DNA of 64,000 nucleotides from Bacteroides_D sp963543925. Lineage in GTDB: Bacteria; Bacteroidota; Bacteroidia; Bacteroidales; CAJPTX01. The notes beneath the pieces were generated by a model. That model did not search any database, had not been told where the DNA came from, and saw only the letters and a list, made by a program, of their open reading frames with translations. The number at the start of each line of letters is the position of its first letter. Position 1 is the stretch's first letter. Positions 46,439-55,136 of this stretch are shown here, piece after piece. The stretch covers positions 20,172 through 84,171 of the forward strand of contig CAUUCP010000004.1 of NCBI GenBank assembly GCA_963543925.1. The letters are read 5' to 3'. The position numbers and the translations under genes were made by a program.

Positions 46439-47953
46439 CTAGAAGTCAAAATAGATGAACGGCTGTAAATCCGCAGTCTGTACACGTAACACCACGAGCA
46501 CCAACACGAGAGTCACCACGAACTTCCATCCCCAATGCAACGAGATAAAAGCACCTCGCATCCGTTCAATCCATTGCGAGGGAATCCAATGCAAGGCATA
46601 CCCCAATAGCATCAAGAGCGAAACCGCCCAATAGGAAGTGATAAACTGGGCAAAATGCCTAATGTCAAAAGCGGCGACGATCTGCCCGAGCACCTGCATC
46701 GCATGTTCAAAATTCGTGGCACGGAAAAAGATCCACAGAAAGACCACATAGTGAAAACACAACACACCACGCGCGATTCGTACACTACGTTGACTAAGAA
46801 AGGGCTTCGGAAGACGATCAATCAACTTGCTCACGATCAAGCCCAAACCATGCGCCAGCCCCCAGAAGACAAATGTCCAATCAGCACCATGCCACAGCCC
46901 ACCCAAGAGCATGGTGAGGATAAGACTCATCCACATCACCCAACGACCGTGACGACTCCCCCCGAGAGGGATATAAAGATAGTCGCGCAACCACGTAGAG
47001 AGGGAAATATGCCAACGTCGCCAGAAGTCCGTCAAGCTTAGCGCCTTGTAAGGGAAATTGAAGTTCAAGGCAAGACGATACCCTAAGAGCAGCGCGATCC
47101 CAATCGCAATGTCGGTATACCCCGAAAAGTCACAATAGATCTGCAAGGTGTAACCATACGAGGCCATCAGGTTCTCCACCCCCGAGTACGCCACTGGATT
47201 ATCAAACACTCGGTCGACAAGGTTCAGCGCCAAATAGTCGGAGAGGATAATCTTCTTAAAAAGACCAATCAGTATAAGAAAGAGGGCGTGCCCCGCCTCG
47301 CGTTCACTCAGGGAATAGGGATTGTGTATCTGCGGGATAAACTCCGAGGCACGGACAATGGGACCGGCTATCAATTGGGGGAAGAATGAGAGGTAAAAGC
47401 CAAAATCTACAATACTTCGCAGGGGCTTAATCTCCCCCCTATAGACGTCCACGACGTAGCTAATCGCCTGAAAAGTATAGAAGCTAATCCCCACTGGCAA
47501 GAGCACCATCCCGACCTCCGAAGGCTTGTCTAAAAGCCAAGAGAGGAATTGCGCAAAGAGATTCGTATGTTCGAGATGCAGATCGGCAATCGCATTGAGA
47601 CTATTCACGAAAAAGAGTGCATACTTGAAATACGCCAGAAGCCCCAAATTCAGCCCGACAGTTACCACTAACGTTGTCTTACACCACCTCTGCCCTCGAA
47701 AGCGATTTATTAGCCCTCCTGCGGCGAAATTCACTGCAATAGAGAGGAGGATTAGAAGAAAGAATAAACCACAACTCTTGTAATAGAACAACAAGCTTGC
47801 TGCAAACAAGAAAAGGACACGTAGCTGATTCCGTCTATCAATTAGCAAGAGTCCCGCACCGATGAAAAGGAAAAAGAGCCAAAACTCTACGTGCGTAAAA
47901 AGCAATGGCTGGAGGTTGTTATAACTGAAGAACTCTACGATCCGTTCCCACAT
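46439..47953 (-). CDS. MBOAT family O-acyltransferase (AlgI/PatA-like)
   Basis: Polytopic inner membrane protein of 504 residues with about eleven helices. It carries the MBOAT signature: FWRRWHISLSTWLRDYLYIPLGGSR and then the catalytic His in GGLWHGADWTFVFWGLAHG. AlgI/DltB/PatA-type enzymes pass acetyl groups across the membrane to a polymer in the periplasm, assisted by SGNH proteins. Two SGNH genes lie immediately upstream in the same direction (2-base and 15-base gaps). The acceptor could be peptidoglycan, capsule or another glycan. Confidence 0.92.
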   Translation of the reverse strand: MWERIVEFFSYNNLQPLLFTHVEFWLFFLFIGAGLLLIDRRNQLRVLFLFAASLLFYYKSCGLFFLLILLSIAVNFAAGGLINRFRGQRWCKTTLVVTVGLNLGLLAYFKYALFFVNSLNAIADLHLEHTNLFAQFLSWLLDKPSEVGMVLLPVGISFYTFQAISYVVDVYRGEIKPLRSIVDFGFYLSFFPQLIAGPIVRASEFIPQIHNPYSLSEREAGHALFLILIGLFKKIILSDYLALNLVDRVFDNPVAYSGVENLMASYGYTLQIYCDFSGYTDIAIGIALLLGYRLALNFNFPYKALSLTDFWRRWHISLSTWLRDYLYIPLGGSRHGRWVMWMSLILTMLLGGLWHGADWTFVFWGLAHGLGLIVSKLIDRLPKPFLSQRSVRIARGVLCFHYVVFLWIFFRATNFEHAMQVLGQIVAAFDIRHFAQFITSYWAVSLLMLLGYALHWIPSQWIERMRGAFISLHWGWKFVVTLVLVLVVLRVQTADLQPFIYFDF

Positions 47954-47955
47954 CG

Positions 47956-49170
47956 TTATTTCCTCCGTGGTTGCGTGAGCATCCGATAAAGTGCCACCCC
48001 AAAAAGCTTACCTTGAAGACGATACCCCTGCGGAGAGAGGTGAAGACAATCCCGCGCCGTGAGTCCATGATTAAACCACGAGTGGATGCTCCCCGTGCCC
48101 CCCATGATGCGGTTAAAATCCCAAAGCCCGACCTCCTGTTCCATAGCCAGATTTCGGATCACCTCCGAAGCCGCCTCCACACGCGGATTCACCTCTCGGT
48201 TACGCAGTAGGTGGTCGTTAGGCGTAGTCAAGACAATAAATACACCTGGACAAGACGCCCGCAGCTGCGCAATGAGGGTTCGCAGGTTATCGGCAAAGAG
48301 CAACGGATTGAAGTCCCGATTGTAAGCATCATTTGTCCCAAGCGAGATGATAATGATATCTGGGTTCAAGATCTCCAACTCCAGCGGTAGGGCCGTATTG
48401 CGCAAATAGGCGTTGACGTCGGCACCATTCAGACCGACGGAGTGATAGATGAGTGGAGACGCCTCGTTGTCAAACACAAAGCCGAAAAGCCGAAACGGAG
48501 AGTCCGCGGGCGAGTTCTTCTTCAGCGTTAAAGACAAGCTCGCAGGTGGCTCGTCGAACTGAAATGTCGCAACCCCACGCGTAGTGTCTATATTGACGGG
48601 CGTAGTACCATTCAATAGGGGGAGAGGCACATTCTCGGACGGCGCATAAAGAATCGAGACAATGTTCGGCAATGCCGTATAACCTCGCTCGGGCAAAAAA
48701 CGGAGATGGAGGGTCGAGTTTACATTCTTAGCCTCTATTGCCGAGGAGGAAAGACCGAGAGGTTGCGGCGTACGATTCTTAGTACTAAGGGTAGGCGTCC
48801 ATCCCTTACGATTTGATGACGAACTCTTTAAGTCCAACGGCTCGTTGGTGCGCGCCATCGCATAGGGAAAGGCAAAACCTCGGGAGGGGAGCTCGATCCC
48901 GAACTGTTCGGTCAAATAGCTTCGTGTGGCACACGAGGAGAAATCGCCCTGAATATGGGAGTCGCCCAGCTGCACAATGGTCAACCGTTTTCCCGTCTTC
49001 GGAGTCCAAACAGGTGCTCGCCCTGCATTCTCTATCGTATTGTCTGGCCAGTAGAGCGCCAAACTATTGAGGTAGGCATCATCCCACGTCGAAGCGTCGT
49101 CCGACGACTGGGCAAAGAGCATCATCGGCAAGAGGCACAAGATGAACAGAAACGTCTCTCGTAGTAACAT
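47956..49170 (-). CDS. SGNH/GDSL hydrolase-like periplasmic protein, probable O-acetyl transferase partner 1
   Basis: 404 residues with a signal peptide cleaved before Gln21 (LLPMMLFA then Q). The SGNH fold has Ser in LGDSHIQGD (about 71-79), GTNDAYN in block III and a C-terminal DCLHLSPQGYRL with Asp and His, so all four blocks are present. A beta-sandwich insertion lies between blocks I and III (about 130-250), as in AlgX/PatB-like O-acetyltransferases. Two bases separate it from the MBOAT gene, so the pair is translationally linked. Confidence 0.88.
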   Translation of the reverse strand: MLLRETFLFILCLLPMMLFAQSSDDASTWDDAYLNSLALYWPDNTIENAGRAPVWTPKTGKRLTIVQLGDSHIQGDFSSCATRSYLTEQFGIELPSRGFAFPYAMARTNEPLDLKSSSSNRKGWTPTLSTKNRTPQPLGLSSSAIEAKNVNSTLHLRFLPERGYTALPNIVSILYAPSENVPLPLLNGTTPVNIDTTRGVATFQFDEPPASLSLTLKKNSPADSPFRLFGFVFDNEASPLIYHSVGLNGADVNAYLRNTALPLELEILNPDIIIISLGTNDAYNRDFNPLLFADNLRTLIAQLRASCPGVFIVLTTPNDHLLRNREVNPRVEAASEVIRNLAMEQEVGLWDFNRIMGGTGSIHSWFNHGLTARDCLHLSPQGYRLQGKLFGVALYRMLTQPRRK

Positions 49171-49185
49171 TCCAAAAGCCTCACA

Positions 49186-50784
49186 TTAGTGCGTCTCTAC
49201 CTGCTGAGGGAGTACCTGCGTTGCATAGATCTCGGGATTCGCATAGAAATCTAACAACGCCGAAGAGAACATTTCTGCCAAGAAACGAGCCCCACGAGGG
49301 GTAAAGTGTACATAGTCACTGGTGGCTAAGTTGCTATTCACCCAACGGATAATCGCGTTGGCTCCGCCCATGGCGGCATAGCTATCCCAAAAGGCTATCC
49401 CTGCCCGCAAGGCGGCATTGCGTTGTGCATTGCGCACCAACCCTACATTGGGATAAGAATGAAACGTCTCCTCCTCCTTTAACCCCATATCACTGACCCC
49501 CAACAACACAAAAGCCGCCGAGGGGAGAAGCTCTTTGAGACGCTCGATCTGTGCCTGCAGCTGCCGACTATAATGTCCATAACTCGAGAGTTGCGAGGGC
49601 ACCACGTTCACACCAAACTGAAGCAGTACGAGCTTCGGAGAGAGGACGCGCTCCACCTCTCGGAACATCGTGTCGGAAATAGCCACGAAATCCGTTCCAC
49701 CACTTCCGCGTAACGGGACGTTGTCTACCTGAATCCCAGCACCCGTATCAAACGATATCCCATAGATATTCGGCGTCTCGAGAGCCGAGAACTGCAACTT
49801 GAACTTCTCTGCAGTGAGTGGTAAGGGTAAGATGGCCTGTTGCAGCTGGGACGAGGCGTCAAAGGTCAGCATCGTCTCCGTCGAATCATTGACATAGACG
49901 CCAATCTTGCAGGCAGCATGCGGGTTAGAGAAAAGAACCTTGCAGTGCTGAAATTGCATACCACGCCCCGCCTTGGGATTGCGCACCACATTTACCTCGG
50001 CAGTAACTTTAGACATGTCGCCCCTCCCGTCGGTGTCGAAACGACAGACACTTCCCAGAACTCCGTAGGTCAACTCCTTTTTACGACGGTGTGCTGGCAT
50101 AATCGAGTAGAAATGCCACGGACGGGTAGCCTTGACCGTCAGCCCATAGGGAGGATACAAAGGAGGTACTGGTGGGATATACCCCACACCCGCGCCCCCA
50201 AATTCCTTTTGTAACCGACTTCGCAAATAGGAAGAGACACGATCGCCCTCGATCTGCGAGTCTCCATAATGCAAGATTCGCACCTCGACGCCCTCGGTCT
50301 CAATGGCACGAATATGCTCGCAAAATCCGATCAGTTTTTGATATCCCTCCTCCCCAAACTCTAGCTTTTGCACAGGCTCTTTACGCTCTGCTGTAACCGT
50401 TTTTTCCTTCGAGGACGCTTCCCCCTCTCGAGGCTCTATTTTCTTTACTGGTTGTTCTGCCACCTCAACCCGATCCGAGGGTTTCCGTATAGAGGGACTC
50501 TCCGTCTTGGACTTTACCGTAGGAGGCTCTGGAGCGACCTGTACGATCTCCTCATCCAGACTCTCTGCCAATGCATCCACTTGCGCAAGGCGTTCGAGAT
50601 CGGCATCGTCGAGTTTCAAATCTAAGAGCGTATCGCGAACAAGAAACCCTGGCATCTGCGAACGCCGCGGCATCCAAAAGTCCGCCAGTGGTACAAATGA
50701 GGTCGAGTGGTGCAACAATGCCAAACCATACAGCACCGCCAAAAGCGCCGTAAGAAAAAGGACAACCTTACGGAAGACCATCAA
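49186..50784 (-). CDS. Membrane-anchored SGNH hydrolase-like protein, probable O-acetyl transferase partner 2
   Basis: 532 residues with one N-terminal membrane helix (about 5-25), then a charged low-complexity linker (about 80-150, Glu/Lys/Pro-rich) that may span the peptidoglycan, and an SGNH domain. Block I is YGDSQIEGD, block III has FGVN rather than GxND, and block V is DYVHFTPRG. An insertion like that of the neighbouring 404-residue protein lies between. The two SGNH proteins look paralogous, although only this one keeps a membrane anchor. Start could be the second ATG (MVFRKVV). Confidence 0.85.
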   Translation of the reverse strand: MMVFRKVVLFLTALLAVLYGLALLHHSTSFVPLADFWMPRRSQMPGFLVRDTLLDLKLDDADLERLAQVDALAESLDEEIVQVAPEPPTVKSKTESPSIRKPSDRVEVAEQPVKKIEPREGEASSKEKTVTAERKEPVQKLEFGEEGYQKLIGFCEHIRAIETEGVEVRILHYGDSQIEGDRVSSYLRSRLQKEFGGAGVGYIPPVPPLYPPYGLTVKATRPWHFYSIMPAHRRKKELTYGVLGSVCRFDTDGRGDMSKVTAEVNVVRNPKAGRGMQFQHCKVLFSNPHAACKIGVYVNDSTETMLTFDASSQLQQAILPLPLTAEKFKLQFSALETPNIYGISFDTGAGIQVDNVPLRGSGGTDFVAISDTMFREVERVLSPKLVLLQFGVNVVPSQLSSYGHYSRQLQAQIERLKELLPSAAFVLLGVSDMGLKEEETFHSYPNVGLVRNAQRNAALRAGIAFWDSYAAMGGANAIIRWVNSNLATSDYVHFTPRGARFLAEMFSSALLDFYANPEIYATQVLPQQVETH

Positions 50785-50818
50785 TAATCCAAAAGAAAAA
50801 GGAAAGACAATGACGAGG

Positions 50819-52120
50819 CTAGCTACGCGACTTGCCAGAATATATGAGCAGGGTCTGTCCCTCGCGTATCATATGTCCCGAGATACCGTTCCAGAGCTTC
50901 AGCTGCTGGACAGTCACCTTGTAGCGTGCGGCAATCGACCCTAAGACATCGCCGCGCCGCACCTTGTAACGTACTGCACTCCCATCCCCTGGGATTGCCT
51001 CGGCAAAAGCCACATCCCTGTGATGCAACGGCTCTCGGATACGCTGTGGTGAGAGGAAGATCGAATCCTTGTAGTGGCGGATCTCGTCCTCTCTATCAAT
51101 AAATGCCCCTACGTGTTCAAATGGAAGACGGATCACATTCGCCGTGGTAGAGGGGAGCAGATCGTGTTTATATTGCGGATTGAGGTCGCGTAACTGTTGA
51201 AGTGGGAGATCTAACACTTCTGCCACCTGCTGGAGATGCATCCGCCCCCCCACGACAATCGTATCCGTAGTCTGTGGTAAGGTAAGTTGCATCGGGGTAA
51301 TTCGATGCTCGGCAGCATAGTTCATGGCATAGGTAGCGGCGATAAATGCTGGCACATAGCCACGCGTCTCGCGAGGGAGGAAATAATAGATATCCCAATA
51401 ATCCCGCTTGCCTCCAGCCCGACGAATCGCCTTATTCACATTCCCTGGACCACAGTTGTAGGCAGCGATGACCAATGTCCAATCTCCATACATGTCGTAG
51501 AGATCTTTCAAGAAACGCGCCGCTGCGTGGGTGGCAGCAATGGGGTCACGACGTGCATCGACGTAGGAATCTATCTGCAAATTGTAACGTCGCCCCGTGT
51601 TATACATAAACTGCCACAGACCTGTAGCGCCGACACGTGAGACGGCACGCGGGTTGAGTGCCGACTCTATGACGGGGAGAATCCGCAACTCCACGGGCAA
51701 CTGGTAGGAGTCTAGGATCTCCTCGAAGATGGGAAAATAATACTCGGTCAGTCCCAGCATCACACTCACTTGTGTACGCTTGCGCTGTGTATAGACGCCG
51801 ATGTAGTTACGCACTACGCTATTGAACGGCAGTTCGATCAGCGTATTCAACTTCGCAAGACGCTCAATATAAACCGAGTCGGGACACTCTGGTCTTATCT
51901 CCGTACTGTCATAGTCGAAGGTCTCCGCGAGCACCGTGCTGTCTACATTCTGACGGATATACCAGAGGTTGAGCATCTTGTCGAGATTCTCAAGATACTC
52001 GACATGCATCGAATCCTTCTGTTCTGGCTCGGCACTTGTCCCGCGATTGGGACTTGTTGGCGCAGCTACAGCAAAAAGAGCACTCGTAAGAAGCGGGAAT
52101 AGTAAGAACGCCTTTCGCAT
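50819..52120 (-). CDS. Membrane-bound lytic transglycosylase (MltD-like) with LysM
   Basis: 433 residues. An N-terminal signal (MRKAFLLFPLLTSALFAVAA) leads to an exported enzyme; it has no lipobox. The SLT domain (about 125-280) has the catalytic Glu in ESALNPRA, then VGATGLWQFM and AAYNCGPGNVNKAI. A first degenerate and a last clear LysM repeat (VRRGDVLGSIAARYKVTVQQLKLWN) bind glycan strands. It cleaves MurNAc-GlcNAc with 1,6-anhydro formation. Gene order DUF5683-mltD after parB is common in Bacteroidetes; the MBOAT/SGNH genes follow. Confidence 0.92.
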   Translation of the reverse strand: MRKAFLLFPLLTSALFAVAAPTSPNRGTSAEPEQKDSMHVEYLENLDKMLNLWYIRQNVDSTVLAETFDYDSTEIRPECPDSVYIERLAKLNTLIELPFNSVVRNYIGVYTQRKRTQVSVMLGLTEYYFPIFEEILDSYQLPVELRILPVIESALNPRAVSRVGATGLWQFMYNTGRRYNLQIDSYVDARRDPIAATHAAARFLKDLYDMYGDWTLVIAAYNCGPGNVNKAIRRAGGKRDYWDIYYFLPRETRGYVPAFIAATYAMNYAAEHRITPMQLTLPQTTDTIVVGGRMHLQQVAEVLDLPLQQLRDLNPQYKHDLLPSTTANVIRLPFEHVGAFIDREDEIRHYKDSIFLSPQRIREPLHHRDVAFAEAIPGDGSAVRYKVRRGDVLGSIAARYKVTVQQLKLWNGISGHMIREGQTLLIYSGKSRS

Positions 52121-52132
52121 ATTCGATTCTGA

Positions 52133-53233
52133 TTAAAAAGACAGGTTTAGGTTGAGGGCTAAAACACCACTTTGTCCGCTCCCACGCGGTTCAAACGAGG
52201 GGTATACTCGCATGGCGAGATTAGAATCCACATTCCAATAATAGAGGTGCGCCCCGACATAAGCATCCACGACATTCAGGAAGTAAAGTAACGAAATCCC
52301 CAGCAAAGAGAGGTCACGATTCCGCCGATAGTAGTCACGAAAGTACTCAATATCTTGGCGAGAACGTTTCCCCTCAAACTCGTCTATGGTTTCTGGGCGT
52401 TCGTCGACGAGGTAGGTCAATGCCTTGTCAAAACGACGATAGAGCTGATCCATACGCATAAACTGCGATACGAGAAAGACCCCCGCACCGTAGATAATGG
52501 GGATCTTCCAATACATCTGGGTATACAGCTGCCCCAGACCAGGCAACAAGGCACTCGAAAAAAGCGCTGCCGTCGGGGAAATATACCCCCGTTCATGTGA
52601 GATAAGCGCATCGGCTACCGAGAGAGAATAACTCACCGCAGCCGCCACGATACAACTATTGCGCAGGTAATACATCTCTGTCAGACGACTCTCTTGCCAC
52701 AACCGCTCAGAAGGGTCTGCGACAAGAGGCTCTGCACGGAGCGCCGTCCAACGGCGATGAAAATAGACACTCCCAAAAGTAGCCGCACCGATACCTCCCC
52801 ATACAAGGGGCAGTTTCCAATAATCTGCATTGATCACCTGTCCCGCACCTGGGAGTACCAAGGCGGAGACCACCAGCCACGGCATGGATAGGGAATCACA
52901 AAAACGACGCCACGAAGTGCGAGAGAAAGACGAGGTGCGTAATACCGAAGCCTCTAATGCAGAAGATTGCAGGGCTTGGGTTTCTTCCTCAGGCAATGCC
53001 AAGCGCAACGAATCTAGGTGCCCCCGCTCGCCCCGAAGAGAATCATACCCCACGACCGCCCCTTGTTGGGAAGCGGCAATCCGCCCTCCCCATAGACAGA
53101 GGCTCAGCAATAAAAAGAAACGTACCCTCCCCGAGACGCGACGCCTACTCCTGTTGCAGGAGTTTTCGCATAAGCTCCTCCCGTTCACCCTCGGTACGGA
53201 AGGTAATGACAATCTTGCCACTCCCCTTAGCAT
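52133..53233 (-). CDS. DUF5683 family protein
   Basis: Exported or membrane-inserted protein of unknown function, usually encoded between parB and mltD in Bacteroidetes. A hydrophobic signal (FFLLLSLCLWGG) with a probable cleavage before Gln-Gln, then several membrane-like helices (LVLPGAGQVINADYWKLPLVWGGIGAA; LFSSALLPGLGQLYTQMYWKIPIIYGAG). These two are a repeated GLGQ/GAGQ motif. The only ATG in frame (53233) overlaps parB by 89 bases; a GTG at 53188 would shorten this. The true start is uncertain. Confidence 0.78.
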   Translation of the reverse strand: MLRGVARLSLPSVPRVNGRSLCENSCNRSRRRVSGRVRFFLLLSLCLWGGRIAASQQGAVVGYDSLRGERGHLDSLRLALPEEETQALQSSALEASVLRTSSFSRTSWRRFCDSLSMPWLVVSALVLPGAGQVINADYWKLPLVWGGIGAATFGSVYFHRRWTALRAEPLVADPSERLWQESRLTEMYYLRNSCIVAAAVSYSLSVADALISHERGYISPTAALFSSALLPGLGQLYTQMYWKIPIIYGAGVFLVSQFMRMDQLYRRFDKALTYLVDERPETIDEFEGKRSRQDIEYFRDYYRRNRDLSLLGISLLYFLNVVDAYVGAHLYYWNVDSNLAMRVYPSFEPRGSGQSGVLALNLNLSF

Positions 53234-54119
53234 TTCCGTTCACTTTCACTCCCCACCCCAATCGATGCTGCAATGCAGTCTCCATCTCTTCGACATAGCG
53301 CAAAGGCGATGTAGGCGCTTCTTCTGGGGTCTCCAACTCTTCACTATCCCCAGCATCGGTTTCGGTCACCTGCTCTGGGTTCGCACCTTGGGAGAGCTCA
53401 CGCACCAACTCCTCACACTTGCGCACCGAAAGCCCTTCCTCCAAAATCCGATGCATGAGCATCAGCTGCAGCTCCTGATCCTCTAGACCGAGTAGGGTTC
53501 TAGCATGCCCCATGGAAAGAGCCTTTGAACGGATATTGAATTGGATCTCTGCAGGAAGCTTCAACAGACGCATATAGTTCGATATCGTCGCTCGACTCTT
53601 CCCGACACGAGGCGACAGCTCCTCTTGCGAGATATGACACTCGTCTAATAGACGTTGGAAACTCAGGGCGATTTCTATCGCATTGAGATCGGAACGTTGT
53701 ATATTTTCCACGAGCGCCATCTCTATCATCCCTTGGTCGTCGGCCTCTCGCACATAAGCTGGGATTGTCGCCAATCCCGCCATACGGGATGCACGAAAGC
53801 GACGCTCACCGGAGATGATCTGATAACGTTCGCCAGTGGCTCGAAGTGTAATGGGTTGTATAATCCCAATCCGCGCAATGGAGTCTGAGAGGTCTCGGAG
53901 CTCCTCCTCAGAGAAGGTTTCACGTGGCTGGAAGGGATTCACGTCTATGAGTGTGAGCGGCACCTCGCGTACTGCGACCAAGTGCCTCGGCTGTGGTTCG
54001 ATCTCCTCCGCCACACCCTGAACTGCTGGAGTAGACGAGGCTAGGTTTCCATTCTCAAAACTGATATCCCCCATCAAGGCATCCAACCCACGCCCCAAAC
54101 CGCTAAACTTCTTTGCCAT
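53145..54119 (-). CDS. parB: Chromosome partitioning protein ParB
   Basis: CTP-binding clamp that loads on parS; 324 residues. The N-terminus KKFSGLGRGLDALMGD interacts with ParA. ParB/Srx domain: GERRFRASRMAGLATIPAYV and ENIQRSDLNAIE; then the HTH ISQEELSPRVGKSRATISNYMRLLKLP. The C-terminal dimer domain is short (LRYVEEMETALQHRLGWGVKV). Three bases after parA. A near-consensus parS lies at 59556-59571. Confidence 0.96.
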   Translation of the reverse strand: MAKKFSGLGRGLDALMGDISFENGNLASSTPAVQGVAEEIEPQPRHLVAVREVPLTLIDVNPFQPRETFSEEELRDLSDSIARIGIIQPITLRATGERYQIISGERRFRASRMAGLATIPAYVREADDQGMIEMALVENIQRSDLNAIEIALSFQRLLDECHISQEELSPRVGKSRATISNYMRLLKLPAEIQFNIRSKALSMGHARTLLGLEDQELQLMLMHRILEEGLSVRKCEELVRELSQGANPEQVTETDAGDSEELETPEEAPTSPLRYVEEMETALQHRLGWGVKVNGNAKGSGKIVITFRTEGEREELMRKLLQQE

Positions 54120-54122
54120 ATA

Positions 54123-54917
54123 CTATTCCTCCGGCTGGGATTGCGACGCCTGCAAGGGATCGTTACGACGTATAAGCTCGCGCGCCAAATTTGTATAGCA
54201 CTGTGCACCAGGAGAGACTGGATCGAAAAGAATCACAGGCTTGCCATGGCTAGGGGCCTCGCTCAACTTGACGTTACGCACAATCATCGTTTCAAAGACC
54301 ATAGCACCAAAGTGCTCCTTAACTTCCCGTACCACGTGGTTAGCGAGGTTAATACGCGAGTCGTACATCGTAAAGAGGAAACCCTCAATCTTGATATTGG
54401 GCGCAAAACGCGACTGCGTCAATTGGATGGTATGCAGGAGCTTGCCAATCCCTTCCAGTGCAAAATACTCACACTGCACAGGAATGATGACGGAGTCGGC
54501 GGCCGTGAGGGCATTCAACGTGACAAGCCCCAGAGAGGGCGAACAGTCAATGAATATATAGTCATACTCGGGACGCAAAGGGGTGATGACCCGCCGCAAG
54601 ATGGTTTCTCGCTTAGGCTCGTTGACAATCTCTACCTCAGCCCCAGCAAGGTCTACGTGGGAGGGGATAAGGTCAAGCATGGGGAGCTCGGTATGGATTA
54701 TCACCTCATGCGGGTCGATCTGATTGACGATACAGTCATAAATCCCACGACGCTCGGCACCGAGGATACCTAACCCGGAGGTGGAGTTCGCCTGCGGATC
54801 GGCATCGATCAGGAGCACCTTCTTTCCCTCCACCGCCAGACAGGCAGCAAGGTTGATGGCCGTGGTGGTCTTACCTACCCCACCCTTTTGGTTTGCTATC
54901 GGAATTACTTTTGCCAT
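54123..54917 (-). CDS. parA: Chromosome partitioning ATPase ParA
   Basis: Walker-type ATPase, 264 residues, positions the origin with ParB. Deviant Walker A NQKGGVGKTTTAINLA at 8-23, Walker A' LIDADPQANSTSG, Walker B YIFIDCSPSLG. The start ATG at 54917 is preceded by GGAAAGAA. Promoter candidate at 54991-54998. Confidence 0.97.
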   Translation of the reverse strand: MAKVIPIANQKGGVGKTTTAINLAACLAVEGKKVLLIDADPQANSTSGLGILGAERRGIYDCIVNQIDPHEVIIHTELPMLDLIPSHVDLAGAEVEIVNEPKRETILRRVITPLRPEYDYIFIDCSPSLGLVTLNALTAADSVIIPVQCEYFALEGIGKLLHTIQLTQSRFAPNIKIEGFLFTMYDSRINLANHVVREVKEHFGAMVFETMIVRNVKLSEAPSHGKPVILFDPVSPGAQCYTNLARELIRRNDPLQASQSQPEE

Positions 54918-54990
54918 TTTCTTTCCATTTACACCGAGCCACTGGTCTCACCCCTTGGGTTCTGACCTTCTCATCCTTCACCTTTTGCAG

Positions 54991-54998
54991 CAAAGGTA
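54991..54998 (-). promoter_or_regulatory. -7 element for the par operon
   Basis: TACCTTTG on the minus strand, about 73 bases before the parA ATG. Confidence 0.45.
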
Positions 54999-55136
54999 AC
55001 GATTCGCCTATGAACCAATCCAATAGAGACGACCGAGAGCTTATGTTCATTTGTTCATAACTTCTCCAAGACAATGTACACAAGGGGCTTCAAGGGGGAG
55101 TATCTATTGTAGATAACTATTTTTGGAAGGGCGTGC

